Positions 47,499-57,419 of a stretch of 64,000 nt of DNA are shown here, piece after piece (within the stretch, counting starts at the first letter, position 1; each line of letters opens with the position of its first letter). Location: the NCBI RefSeq assembly GCF_019059575.1, contig NW_024881623.1, forward strand, positions 959,988-1,023,987, written 5' to 3'. This DNA comes from Amphibalanus amphitrite. Taxonomy: Eukaryota; Arthropoda; Thecostraca; Balanomorpha; Balanidae. Under the pieces are notes generated by a model. The model did no database searches. It saw nothing but the letters and a program-made list of their open reading frames with translations, and was not told the origin of the DNA. A program made the position numbers and the translations under genes.

Positions 47499-49472
47499 TT
47501 ACACGGTAACGTCCATGGCTCGGCGTCGCCGACGTCGAGACCTCACAAGGCGGTGACTTTCTGGAGCATCGGTCGGCGGACCCATCAGGTCCTTTACTCG
47601 GCGATGTAGCTTCCATATCGCTATGGACAGCAGCAGAACGGTCACTAGATTCAATGTAAGTAGACCAGTGTATCCGGTGATCTGGCTCTGCGGGCTCGAT
47701 ATCCATCTGTAGGGATGATAGGGAGACAATTGATTCTGGAGCGCCTCATACTGCTGAATGGTTTTGTTAAAGGTTCGGAGTCTCATCGCATCTTTACTGA
47801 TGTCTGTGGTTTCAGTGAGATGGCTCAAGAAGGACGAGATATTTACGGGAGGAGTCAACATTGAGGTTATATTACTCCAGAGACTCATGGAAAAATTGAG
47901 TGAAAATAGATCCACTATCGGTGCATCCGGCAGACTGATCTTGAATTGCCCCTTACCGTTGACGTAACTGGGAACCCTAATTGACCCAAGGGATGCCTCG
48001 CATCCCGGCTGTAAGCGGAACATACCGGTACCGGTCAGCTCGTATTGCCCGGCGGGGTGGTGAGGAGCACTCGTCCTGCTCTGGTTAGAGCAGCGGACCA
48101 GTAGCGTTCCTTTTGCTGCTCCATATAACCACACTCCCATACCAACGTGGTGAAACACCGGCCCATCGTGGTATTGCACCTGTGCCGGGCAGCTGGTTCC
48201 GGTCGGCTGGTCTGAAAACAGATCATACAAACAACGGCTTTCTTGAGATCGAGGCGACTGTACTGCTTCCTTGAGCGCACAAACCCTAGGGCTTTTTCCT
48301 TTACACTGTGCCTCGCGACGGTTTGTCATGGTGAAGAAGTTGCCTGGACTGCCGGGCTGAGTCGTGAAAAAATCGGATCCTGATTTCTGAATGGCCAAAT
48401 AAGGGGAGTCAAATCGGTAAGAAAAGAAGAGCTTCTCCGGGAACTTCGGGTGAACCACAGGCATTGCGATGGCTTCGTAGAGCTGATACCTACCAGACTC
48501 CTTGATGATTGGGATCGCCATGCAAAAATTGACCCCGCCCTCCGTTTGGTGGGTTTCTGTGGTTATGTAACGAAGGTAGGAATAATGGTCGTCTGTTTCA
48601 TACAAAAGTTTCCATCCGACTGGAAGATGTTGTCCTAAGTTTAACAGGATATCTCTGAAGACCTTATCCTCCAGTAGTTCCCAGGCTAGAGCTCCTTCAC
48701 CTGCTTGGGCAACAATGCGCTGTATGGTATAAAGACCCTTTTGTGACTGGGCCAAACCCTCGCGAATTAAGTCGGTCGCTATCACAAGTTCTAATCCTGC
48801 GGTAGCATGTGCCACTCCTATATTGAGCCGACTGTCCACAGTCTGAATTTGGCTTAGAGCGGCTGTCACCCCGTTAATTGAAGCTTTGATTCGAATGACT
48901 TCTTCTCCGTTGTGGAGAGTTTGTGAAGCTACAGTTTTAACATAACTGAACTGTTGGTCAACACGGTGAGATATGTTTTCAGTTTGGTTGGCCAGTGAAG
49001 CGATTTGTGCCGACTGACTTTCAATGTCTCTCTCGGTACTAAATCCAAACAAATATTTTCCAACGTCACTTACGATGTTAACTAAGCCGCGACGTTGCCG
49101 GGCGTCATTCTCCCGGATAGTTCGTTTAACAGAATTGAGAGTTTGTTGGTAGGCGCTAAGGTCCTCTTTGAAGGCGGTGGAGAATTTCTTCCACGTGGCC
49201 GTCAATGCGTCTATCACCGGAACTTTGTCGGACTCGACCTGGCCCCTCACGGCTTGTAGATGCTGCTCTACCCGAGATATCTGTTCCAGGAGGGAGGTAT
49301 GGGCTTGCTCATACGTCACCAAGCTGATGGTGGTGCAGATTGTCCAGTCAGAACCCGTGATTATTACTTCACCCAGGGGCTGGAAGTACACCCCGTGATG
49401 AAGTTGCATCTTCGCCTGGTTTTGGTCCCCTCCGACGTCTCGGGACAACAGCAGTAGCCAGACCAAATACAC
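47499..49472 (-). CDS. env: Envelope fusion protein, baculovirus-F-like
   Basis: 657 codons. A hydrophobic leader (YLVWLLLLS) starts the frame. A furin-type site RQRR at residues 125-128 is followed by a hydrophobic, glycine-containing fusion-peptide region (about 129-145), the arrangement of baculovirus F and errantivirus Env proteins. Long heptad-like helices lie on either side. A single membrane anchor (about 602-624) and a short basic cytoplasmic tail end the protein. Several N-glycosylation sites are visible. The first in-frame codon is GTG, not ATG, and a splice acceptor (CTACCCGTTTTGTTTTAG, ending 49,480) sits just upstream, so translation must use an AUG from a spliced leader. The frame has no internal stop. 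Its function is presumably membrane fusion at the cell surface or endosome. Confidence 0.9.
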   Translation of the reverse strand: MYLVWLLLLSRDVGGDQNQAKMQLHHGVYFQPLGEVIITGSDWTICTTISLVTYEQAHTSLLEQISRVEQHLQAVRGQVESDKVPVIDALTATWKKFSTAFKEDLSAYQQTLNSVKRTIRENDARQRRGLVNIVSDVGKYLFGFSTERDIESQSAQIASLANQTENISHRVDQQFSYVKTVASQTLHNGEEVIRIKASINGVTAALSQIQTVDSRLNIGVAHATAGLELVIATDLIREGLAQSQKGLYTIQRIVAQAGEGALAWELLEDKVFRDILLNLGQHLPVGWKLLYETDDHYSYLRYITTETHQTEGGVNFCMAIPIIKESGRYQLYEAIAMPVVHPKFPEKLFFSYRFDSPYLAIQKSGSDFFTTQPGSPGNFFTMTNRREAQCKGKSPRVCALKEAVQSPRSQESRCLYDLFSDQPTGTSCPAQVQYHDGPVFHHVGMGVWLYGAAKGTLLVRCSNQSRTSAPHHPAGQYELTGTGMFRLQPGCEASLGSIRVPSYVNGKGQFKISLPDAPIVDLFSLNFSMSLWSNITSMLTPPVNISSFLSHLTETTDISKDAMRLRTFNKTIQQYEALQNQLSPYHPYRWISSPQSQITGYTGLLTLNLVTVLLLSIAIWKLHRRVKDLMGPPTDAPESHRLVRSRRRRRRAMDVTV

Positions 49473-49479
49473 CAGCCGC

Positions 49480-49498
49480 CTAAAACAAAACGGGTAGG
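49480..49498 (-). promoter_or_regulatory. env splice acceptor
   Basis: A pyrimidine-rich tract and AG lie between the pol stop (49,541) and the env frame. The exon begins with one nucleotide before the env codon phase. Spliced env mRNA is the rule in errantiviruses. Confidence 0.65.
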
Positions 49499-49540
49499 AT
49501 CAATCGCTAGTGGATGAGTAGGGTTACTGGTCAGCATGGG

Positions 49541-52500
49541 TTAAGGGGAAAAACGTTGAGGTGCTTGACGCCTTCTGCTCGACCTTCGAGGAACGACAGG
49601 CGGTGAGGGAATCGTCATATAGTAGCCGTCATCATCAGGGGTTTCCGAATCAGCTGTCTCTAATGGCTCGGAGCTATCTGAGCTCAGTCTATTGGTTCCT
49701 AAGGTCTCCAATACATTAGTCACTCCGCTGTCTGATCCTGTCCTGTCTGACCTTGTCAGAGGTCTGGCCCTTTCTGGTCTGGGCAGAGCTAGTCCAACCA
49801 AGTCTGTGTCCTGTTCGTCGTCCGGTCCTGAATCACTAACATCGCTACTATCGACTGAGGGAGCCTGATCCCTCCTGAAGGTATGGACTTTCCTCAAGGC
49901 GTCCCGATACACAGATGAGACATTCTGGGGTTTGAGACGGTCACAATGCACTTTCTCTGGGGGATGCTTCGAGCCTGGTTTCCTTACCTCGTACGTGAGG
50001 CCATTGTCGTGAAGTCCCACTACCACGTATCCAGGCTCCCATTTCTTTGTCAGTTTTGAAGCATCTCCTGGTTTGACGGCAGGACGATATAGGTAGACCA
50101 GATCTCCGAGCTCGTACTTCTTGTCTCGTGCTCGTCGGTTGTAGTAGTCTCGTTGGTATCGTCTCGCGGTCTTCTGGTTCTCGATCGTTTTGCTGATAGC
50201 GTCGTACTGCCGTTCCTTTAACTGGGTCACCAGGTCAGAAAGTTCTGCGGAATAGTCGGATGGTTTTGATGCCAGCGCTTGTTCTATCGGCAACCTAAAC
50301 TGTCTGCCGTACATCAGGAACGCTGGGCTCCAGCGGTTGCTGGTTTGGAACGTGGAGTTCACTGCGTACTGGGATGCACCCAGGAATACGTGCCATTCCC
50401 GCTGCGTTCGATCTAGCGCCGTAGCTAGCATGGTTTTCACTACTCCACACATCCGTTCTACGTTGGAGTTAGCTTGGCTGTGATAGGCAGAAATGAAAAC
50501 ATGTCGGACATCAAGTAACCGGTTGATTTCAGCAAGGAGCGACGCACGGTATTGGGGACCGTTGTCTGACACCAGGTAGTAGGGGATGCCGTATCGGAAA
50601 AAAGTTGCAACCAAGGCTTGGGCAACCGTTTCGGCTGTGGTGTCCTGTAGAGGAACGAGCTCCACGAACTTGGTGAAGGCGCACACGATCAAAAGGATCC
50701 AACGGTATCCTTGAGGGGTTTCGGGGAGAGGACCCATGATGTCGGTGTGAACCGTTTCCCATGGTCCATATGTGACTGGGGTCTTACCCAGAGGGGCATG
50801 GAGTGCCCGCCGGTTGCGTTTCGTGCTGTGGCATTTGACACAACTGTCACAGTAGGCTTTCACATCTGACGTCATCGAAGGCCAATAGAATTGTCTGCTC
50901 AGGTGTTCCTGTACAGCCTTTGCATGGTAATGGCCTGCCAAAGGATGGCTATGATGCTCTGCAATTAGCTGAGGGGTCATCTCACGGGGTACCACCACTC
51001 GTACTGGGTCAGCCTCCGTGGGTTGATAACATAGGATTCCCTCGCTATTCAAGTGATACGACGGTAGGTCACGCCAGAGGCGACGGTTGCCTCGGACCCG
51101 TTTCCCTTCCAACGTTTCAATCAATGGTATCCACAATGGGTCTGACCTTTGCAGTCTGGCGATCTCCGACAGATGGTTGTCCAGAGTTGACTCCGCCTCG
51201 GGAGAGGCTGCGCGCTGTGGAGTGATTCTGGAAGTTGTCGGAGGCGCTGCTACGCGTGAGGTCTCCGAGAGGACGGATCCAGTCCTCCTGCGGGCTCCAG
51301 TGGGTCGACCAGAGGTTTTCGTTGTGGTTCGAGGTCCTGTTGCGGCAGCGGTCTGTTCGACACCGTCTGCCGTGACCTGGTCCCCGTCTTTCGAGGTCTG
51401 GCCCTCTGTTTCTGAAGTTGTCGAGAACAGGGCGGCTATACCAATGCCGATGTCGGGGTCATCGAAGGTTAGCTCGCGTTGGAGATCTTTCCAGTCGTCC
51501 TGTACCGCTCCGCGAGAAAGAGAGTCAGCTACGACATTCTTTGGACCAGGAACATATCGTACTGTCATGTTCAGACCTTGTAAGGCTAATTTCCATCGCT
51601 CCAGGCGAGTGTTCTGGACTCTTCCCTTTTGGGCATGACTAAGCACATATTTTAGAGGGGCATGGTCACTCTCCAGAACAAAAGATCGTCCATGTATGTA
51701 ATAATGGAATGCCTGAATACAAGAAACGATGGCCAATGCTTCTTTCTCAATAGTACTGTAATTTTTCTCTGCCTTGTTCAACGTACGTGAATAGAAGGCA
51801 ATGGGACGCCTCTCACCTGTTTCTGTTTCCTGGCTGATCCATCCTCCCACACCTTTGTCACTTGCATCTGAAGCGACGATGAAGGGACGGTTAGGGGAGA
51901 AATCGGGATATGCCAGTACATCGGAGTTGACCAGGGCATCTTTGAGAGCTTCAAATGCCGCGTTACACTCAGGGGTCCAGTTGAAGTGGATCCCTTTTCT
52001 CGTGAGAGCGTTAAGGGGTGTGGCAATTGTCGCGAAATTGGGGACATGTTTCCTGAAGTAAGAACACAATGCCACAAAGGATCTCACATCCTTCGCGTTC
52101 TGTGGGGTGGGATACTCCTTGATTGATCGAATCTTGGCAGGATTTGGAGCAACTCCACTTGGTCCGATATGTCGACCTAAGAACTTGAGACCCTCCGTTG
52201 AGAACAGATGCGTTTTTGAAGGTTTGAGTTTCAGGTTGTTCTCCCGTAACCGCTGAAGAACTCGTCGCCACGTTCCCAGATGATGCTCGAACGTTGGGCT
52301 GTACATGCACAGGTCGTCAATGAACAGAACCAGTCCTTCGTCGGCCAGGATATCGTCAAAGATTTCCATGCCAAGTCGTGCAAATGTGTATGGGCTCTCG
52401 GAGAGCCCCATGCTCAATACTCGAAATTCGAGCTTGTCCCATGGTAGGACAAAGGCGGTCTTGTGACGATCGCTTTCCTTGATGGGCACCTGATGGAAGG

Positions 52501-53869
52501 CGGCGGCCAAGTCAGACGAACTGAACCACTTCGGGTGGTTTTCACCTACCTTGGCCAGGAGTTCGTCTGGATTGGGAAGAGGAAACGTCCGCTTCTTGCT
52601 GATGGCGTTCAACTTTTGATAGTTGACACATAGTCGGAGGCTTTTGTCTGGTTTCTCCACCAGCACCACTGGTGAGCTGTATTCTGAATGACTTTTTTGA
52701 ATCAATTTCTTGTCCAACATTTCCTGAATGATCTTCCTGACCTCAGGTTCTTGAGATTTCGGAATCCTGTAGGGTTGAGAAACGACTGGTTCGTCCGTCA
52801 GGGTCTTGATGTCATGCGTGATCCTGGTGCACAACCCCAAGGGATCGTGATCGAGGGCGAAGCAGTCTCGAAATTCCACCAGGAGGTTCTGGACTTGGGC
52901 TAGGTGGTTATCGTCCAGGTCTCCGTACTTGAATGCTGCTAGAAATTCTTTGTGATCCGATGGTTCCAAAGACGACCGTGTCTTCGTATCGCCTGAAGGG
53001 CTGGCTCTAGAGGGACACTCTTGTCTCTGTCTCACCTGTTGCATGGGAGGTCCTAGATGCGCTGTCACGACGGCGTGGTCCTGTGAAGCTGTGCCTGTCT
53101 CTTCACCAGGCGCTTCATCCGTGCTGGGGCTCAGCAGCTCAGAGAATGGTATGACTTGAGCCTGTGTGAGGAATCCCAGCGGCTCGTCATTCCGGAACTT
53201 GTAACTCCGGGAGGTGTAGTTGGCGATTCCGATCATGAGTCCTTCGCCGATTCGGTCGGCTTCAATGATGCAGCGCAGGGGCTTGACTGGCTCGTCCGCA
53301 TTCTGGTTGTGCGGATGGAACTCCCAGGAGTCCTGAGGAGACGATTCGATGCGTTGAATCGTGTCGGGGTTAACCTGTGCTCGGATAAAAGTAACCGAGT
53401 GGGGGCTGACATGCTGATGTCTGCCTACCGCTGCCACAGGTATGATGGGCGAGCACGGTTGTTGTTGCTGTGAATCGAACAGACGGACGGGGTGCCCTCT
53501 GACATGGAGCAAGAAGTTGGAAAGATCATGATGAATCTGGTGTCTGGGCTCGGCCAAGAAGTCTAGCCCTAAGATGGCTTCATATGGGCTGAGGTTTCTG
53601 ACTATATGAAACAAGTGGGTCACCGTTAGCCCAGGAGCGAGAGAGAAGGTTACTTCTCCACATCCGATCAGCTCTAGTGCTTGACCGGTGACGGATTTCA
53701 ATGACAGATCTGAGGTCACGATGGGGTTGTCACTGAGGGTTTTGTACGCATCGAAGTCGAGAAGCGAGTGAGACGCTCCGCTGTCTATGAGCGCATATAC
53801 CTCCTGGCTACGGGCGGATAAAACTGTTAACTGGTGGGTGGCTGAGGACTCCGGCCCTGCGAGTTTTTT
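49541..53869 (-). CDS. pol: Pol polyprotein: protease, RT, RNase H, integrase
   Basis: It is read in the -1 frame relative to gag from the slippery site at 53,863-53,869; there is no own AUG. An aspartic protease with DSGAS (about 53,775) comes first and its ILGLDFL flap-end motif follows. Numbering from a GTG at 53,719, RT spans about 320-500 with LFIDD as the catalytic YxDD-type motif (466-469), RNase H about 612-735 (D618, E660, D685), integrase zinc domain about 922-965 and DDE core D993, D1052, E1088. A GPY/F-like module (KLTKKWEPGYVVV) and an acidic, Ser/Asp-rich tail end the protein. All key residues are present and the frame is open for about 1440 codons. Confidence 0.95.
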   Translation of the reverse strand, partial: KKLAGPESSATHQLTVLSARSQEVYALIDSGASHSLLDFDAYKTLSDNPIVTSDLSLKSVTGQALELIGCGEVTFSLAPGLTVTHLFHIVRNLSPYEAILGLDFLAEPRHQIHHDLSNFLLHVRGHPVRLFDSQQQQPCSPIIPVAAVGRHQHVSPHSVTFIRAQVNPDTIQRIESSPQDSWEFHPHNQNADEPVKPLRCIIEADRIGEGLMIGIANYTSRSYKFRNDEPLGFLTQAQVIPFSELLSPSTDEAPGEETGTASQDHAVVTAHLGPPMQQVRQRQECPSRASPSGDTKTRSSLEPSDHKEFLAAFKYGDLDDNHLAQVQNLLVEFRDCFALDHDPLGLCTRITHDIKTLTDEPVVSQPYRIPKSQEPEVRKIIQEMLDKKLIQKSHSEYSSPVVLVEKPDKSLRLCVNYQKLNAISKKRTFPLPNPDELLAKVGENHPKWFSSSDLAAAFHQVPIKESDRHKTAFVLPWDKLEFRVLSMGLSESPYTFARLGMEIFDDILADEGLVLFIDDLCMYSPTFEHHLGTWRRVLQRLRENNLKLKPSKTHLFSTEGLKFLGRHIGPSGVAPNPAKIRSIKEYPTPQNAKDVRSFVALCSYFRKHVPNFATIATPLNALTRKGIHFNWTPECNAAFEALKDALVNSDVLAYPDFSPNRPFIVASDASDKGVGGWISQETETGERRPIAFYSRTLNKAEKNYSTIEKEALAIVSCIQAFHYYIHGRSFVLESDHAPLKYVLSHAQKGRVQNTRLERWKLALQGLNMTVRYVPGPKNVVADSLSRGAVQDDWKDLQRELTFDDPDIGIGIAALFSTTSETEGQTSKDGDQVTADGVEQTAAATGPRTTTKTSGRPTGARRRTGSVLSETSRVAAPPTTSRITPQRAASPEAESTLDNHLSEIARLQRSDPLWIPLIETLEGKRVRGNRRLWRDLPSYHLNSEGILCYQPTEADPVRVVVPREMTPQLIAEHHSHPLAGHYHAKAVQEHLSRQFYWPSMTSDVKAYCDSCVKCHSTKRNRRALHAPLGKTPVTYGPWETVHTDIMGPLPETPQGYRWILLIVCAFTKFVELVPLQDTTAETVAQALVATFFRYGIPYYLVSDNGPQYRASLLAEINRLLDVRHVFISAYHSQANSNVERMCGVVKTMLATALDRTQREWHVFLGASQYAVNSTFQTSNRWSPAFLMYGRQFRLPIEQALASKPSDYSAELSDLVTQLKERQYDAISKTIENQKTARRYQRDYYNRRARDKKYELGDLVYLYRPAVKPGDASKLTKKWEPGYVVVGLHDNGLTYEVRKPGSKHPPEKVHCDRLKPQNVSSVYRDALRKVHTFRRDQAPSVDSSDVSDSGPDDEQDTDLVGLALPRPERARPLTRSDRTGSDSGVTNVLETLGTNRLSSDSSEPLETADSETPDDDGYYMTIPSPPVVPRRSSRRRQAPQRFSP

Positions 53870-55200
53870 GAGCAGCGGTTAGCCGTGTGTCCAGGTAGCT
53901 TGCAGCACGCACACACGATGTTCGTGCACTCTTCAGCTCTGTGGTTCTCGTTACAGAAGGGACATTGCGGCTGAGGGCAGTGGCGAATCAGGTGATTCGG
54001 ACTATTGCATCGATAACATCTCGGTTTTGACTCGTACCTGGGCTGGTTTCCAGCTGCTTGTCCATGAAAATCGGTTCGGAAGGGCCCATTCTGCTGGTTC
54101 TCTTCCTGGTTCCGACGAGTCTGGTAGGCTGGTCGCCGTCCTCGGCCTCCTCGTGTTAGGTTTCGAGCGCCTCCTCGACCACGGCCGGACTGGAATCGGG
54201 GCTGGTGGTTGTCGCTCCGGTCGCTGCTGTCATAAGATGCCTGACCTGCGTTGTCACAATGGTCTCCTAAGTCATTGAACATGGCGTTGATGGTTGACTT
54301 CCGGAAATACCTGGCGTTCACCTCTTCCATGTGAGCGGCGACACGGACAGCTTCCTCGAAGTCGCTGATCTGACGTTCCACGACAGGGCGACTCAGCATG
54401 GGTGGTAGGCCTGATATAAATTGTTCCAAGGCGATGCGGTTCAGAATGTTTTTCTGGGTGTCTCGCTGTTCAGGGGAACCGACATCGCTGGCTAACTCGG
54501 GGTATGCCAGCCGAGTCAAACGTTCAATTTCGTATGCAAACTTCCTAACCGGAGTGTCTCGTCCCATTCGTGCAGAGTGTAGTCTGTTCACCTGGGTGGT
54601 TGGGTTGGTCACTCCCCCATATTGTTCTAGGAGCGCCTGCTTCACCCTGTTCCAGGTGTACTGTGACGGACTTAGTCTATCACGCAAGCCTTCTAGGAAC
54701 GGGATGACGTTGGTGTCTACTCGTAGAAATAGTAACGGCAGCAGTTCCTCGTCCTGGATGTTGGTGATTTTTCTGAGGAGGTCCACTTTTTGAAGCCAAT
54801 CACTGATCGCTTTGCCGTTATATTCCCCTTTGAATGAGAACAGGTGACGCAGAATAAAAGCGTCGGAATGACCGGTTCCCCGATCATCGGGATCTCTAAG
54901 TGCATGAAATTGGTGACCTCTAGTCTCATTCCCCGTCTCCCACTGTGATCGGGACTGACCTTGACCTGGAGCAGATGGCTCTAGCGGCGGAAGAGGAGGA
55001 GGTGGTCGTCCTCCGATGCCGCCCATTGCGTTCTTTCCAGCTGCACTCGCAACCGGATGTCCTGTACCCGCCGTCTCGTACTCGTAGTATTCTTCCTCCG
55101 GTGCTGGCGGTGCGGTTGCGGAGGGGTTTCCCGCTGCACCCGCCTTTGCGTGTCCTTCATCATCCGATTTGACCATGCTAGAAAGAAACATCATTAGCAT
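53827..55200 (-). CDS. gag: Gag polyprotein
   Basis: 457 codons from the first ATG. The ninth codon is an ATG in a better context (AGCATGG, 55,176) and is the likelier start. A Pro/Glu/Tyr-rich N-terminus precedes a retrotransposon-gag capsid region (about 115-300: SDAFILRHLFSFKGE, WLQKVDLL, FISGLPP). An RGG-rich stretch (339-356) and three zinc knuckles (CX2CX4HX4C 395-408, CX2CX3HX4C 413-425, CX2CX4HX4C 430-443) form the nucleocapsid. Three knuckles are more than the usual one or two. The frame ends in TAA and overlaps pol by 43 bases. Confidence 0.93.
   Translation of the reverse strand: MLMMFLSSMVKSDDEGHAKAGAAGNPSATAPPAPEEEYYEYETAGTGHPVASAAGKNAMGGIGGRPPPPLPPLEPSAPGQGQSRSQWETGNETRGHQFHALRDPDDRGTGHSDAFILRHLFSFKGEYNGKAISDWLQKVDLLRKITNIQDEELLPLLFLRVDTNVIPFLEGLRDRLSPSQYTWNRVKQALLEQYGGVTNPTTQVNRLHSARMGRDTPVRKFAYEIERLTRLAYPELASDVGSPEQRDTQKNILNRIALEQFISGLPPMLSRPVVERQISDFEEAVRVAAHMEEVNARYFRKSTINAMFNDLGDHCDNAGQASYDSSDRSDNHQPRFQSGRGRGGARNLTRGGRGRRPAYQTRRNQEENQQNGPFRTDFHGQAAGNQPRYESKPRCYRCNSPNHLIRHCPQPQCPFCNENHRAEECTNIVCACCKLPGHTANRCSKNSQGRSPQPPTS
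53863..53869 (-). promoter_or_regulatory. -1 ribosomal frameshift site A-AAA-AAC
   Basis: In gag phase the codons read TCA AAA AAC, so the heptamer A-AAA-AAC has the exact X-XXY-YYZ register. Slipping back by one enters the pol frame, which is open from here. A GC-rich stretch with GGCC/GGCTGAGG complementarity follows and might form the stimulatory structure. Confidence 0.88.
55178..55194 (-). promoter_or_regulatory. Splice acceptor before the gag AUG
   Basis: GATGTTTCTTTCTAG ends one nucleotide before ATGGTC (55,176). It has a good pyrimidine tract and a GCTAAT branch-like word upstream. If used, gag could be translated from a spliced leader mRNA in the same phase as env. Confidence 0.45.
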
Positions 55201-55686
55201 TGGTACTTTGTCGCTGGTACAAGTGACCTATTGTCCCTGCCACTGTACGCCTGGCCCTTAAACCTAAGACGTGAGCTGACCGAGAATACCACCCATACCC
55301 GGCCGGTGTATGTTCGGTGGGCATAGTTCCCCCAGAGGACCACCCTCTGCTATGCGAGTATGTCCGGTAGAACGGTGGGGCAATACCCGAACTACCGGTT
55401 CCCCCCAGCTCCCACGCGTCCAGGCTGCGACGACCATCCTGTTCCTCGTGAACAGACGGTGTGGTTTCTGTGGGCTACCTATTCCTTGCCCTACTCTTCA
55501 ACGTATACGGTCGGACAACGCACACACGGCAGGTTACATAGTGTATACTTGAGTAGATGGCTACACGTCAGTCAGTCAGTCCGTTTCCTGAGTTACGTTA
55601 TTAGGTACTCTTTGTTCATCGTCGTGTCAGGTCGGGTTTGATTAGTCGCCCCTGTTAGCCCGCTTTAGAACACAAAGAAAAATATT
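55201..55686 (-). other. Retroviral leader between extra exon and gag
   Basis: About 490 bases without a supported frame. It would be an intron if the upstream exon were joined to gag. Confidence 0.4.
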
Positions 55687-55906
55687 TTAATTAGTTTTAT
55701 TTTCCATTTCAGTTTTACTAACAGCGGCTAATAGGGTCGCCATCCACTCCGCCGCCTCCTGGTCCCAGTCCTCATCATCTGGTGACGGAGGTGGCGGAGT
55801 GACTCGGACGAATTTATATGACTCGGGGTCTGAGTCATAGCCGTCCCCGTCGGTCTTGTCGTAGTCGTTGCAGATTTCGGTCGAGTTGCGTCGGATCTCG
55901 TCGGAC
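55687..55906 (-). CDS. Candidate accessory exon upstream of gag
   Basis: A branch-like TACTAAT, a TTTTGTTT tract and AAAG form an acceptor ending at 55,907. After one nucleotide, 72 codons run to TAA at 55,687-55,689. The peptide is strongly acidic with Asp/Tyr/Gly repeats, then a PPPP-SPDDEDWD motif and a short amphipathic end. Codon use is protein-like. An in-frame TAA just upstream means splicing is required. AATAAA overlaps the last codons and could polyadenylate this mRNA. No homologue is known to me. A proline-rich acidic peptide before gag is not a standard errantiviral gene. Confidence 0.45.
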
Positions 55907-56089
55907 CTTTAAACAAAATATTGCGCATTAGTATCATGTCGGGGAGGAAGTGCCGGAATCATAACATGTAACAGCACTCCACAAAAACTAATTGTCTCCA
56001 TCACCCACCAAAAATTGACTGATTGTAGAATAAATTAAACAAGCGTTAGGAATATTACACACGACAGTATACTGTTAGCACATGGGATG

Positions 56090-57419
56090 GTGATGTTGCA
56101 GGCACTTTAGAAAATCAGTCATTTTGTAAAATGCCTAGGCATTTTACAAAAAGACGGCTGTTTGAAAAATGACTGAACGCAACCAGGCTTTTTTCAAAAT
56201 GGCTAGCCATTTTACAAAATGACTAGGCATTTTGCAAAATGTCTGACCAGCATGGAACGTAGATCCCACTACAGATACTAGGTATGGCCAACAGTTTTTG
56301 GACGTTTTCCTACATATACCCTATAGGTACGTGTTCAGCCTGTAGCTGATCGATTTGAAGCTCTGTGATGACGACAATGCTGAGTAGCGACCAGGTTGAG
56401 TTGCAGACTCGGCTGTAGCATAAAGCATTGTTTAGTTAACGCTGTAAAAACTCCCAAGTACATCAACGCCGTTCATGTTCTGCCTGAAACTAGACCTAAC
56501 AAAACCAGCCGGAGACCGGCCCCAGTTAATAGGCAGACCCGGTTGATGTGCAATTACATGTAAACGAATGAGTGTAGTCTTTGTTTGATTGTGTCTTTGT
56601 TTAACAGCTTTGAGGGTCTCGCGAGATTAAGCGGTAGGTTTTGCACTTTTACATTTCCGGTTATATCTCAGAAACTAATCGATCTACGATGAAGCCATTT
56701 TACACGATCATGGCCGGTTTGTTACCCAACCAGTCGATCGCATATTCAACATTTAAAAGCTTAAGACGACGAAGATATAGCCTGAAGTACACTAAATTTT
56801 TTAGGTGCAAAACCTACCGCTAAAACCCGCGAGACCTGTACCTACCTACTTGCATGGTCCCAGTTAAAAATATCAAGCTCCACATCGGGAGAATCATCAG
56901 GTCGCTTGGCGTAGGACGAGAGCGTTGGTTTCAGAAGACACTAACGCCTATGTAAGTGTGTGGGATCCAATCCTCGCGACCTCTAATGGTTTTACACTCA
57001 GATACAGGCCGGCATAGGGCCAGTCGTTTGTTGACGCTCCAGATCGATCATTTTAAATCCAGCAGCGTCGCTGACGTGGGGGTTGGAAATGTCGCGGGCC
57101 TGCACTTCTCAAAATAGAGAGAGGTAGGTATGGACTTCCCACTGCTGGACTCCTCTGGTCATAATGCTGGACTCCTCGGCCCACCTACACGCTACCAAAA
57201 CGTATATATTAGGTACTCGTATCTACAACACGCTGCTCAGTCATTTTGTAAAATGGCTAGGTATTTGTAAAATGCCTAGGCATTTTGCAAAATGACTGGA
57301 GAGTCAGTCATTTTGTAAATGCCTAGGCTTTTTGCAAAAAGCCTGGAAAATCAGGCATTTTGCAAAATGCCTAGGCATTTTACAAAATGACTGATTTTCT
57401 AAAGTGCCTGCAACAGTGA
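56090..57419. mobile_element. 1.3-kb inverted-repeat element in the viral leader
   Basis: Long inverted ends start TGTTGCAGGCACTTTAG and run for about 57 bases (56,094-56,150 and 57,359-57,415). The 4-bp duplication GTGA flanks both sides (56,090-56,093 and 57,416-57,419). Inside both ends the word CATTTTGCAAAATGCCTAGG and its complement repeat several times, giving many nested small hairpins. No transposase was found. The superfamily is unclear. Confidence 0.7.
56630..56821. mobile_element. 192-bp MITE nested in the leader element
   Basis: Inverted ends AGCGGTAGGTTTTGCAC lie at both sides, with an outer GGTCTCGCG/CGCGAGACC pair at about 56,615 and 56,836. The interior carries the recurring phrase in reverse (56,657-56,705: ATATCTCAGAAAC...ATCGATCTACGATGAAG). 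Confidence 0.6.
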
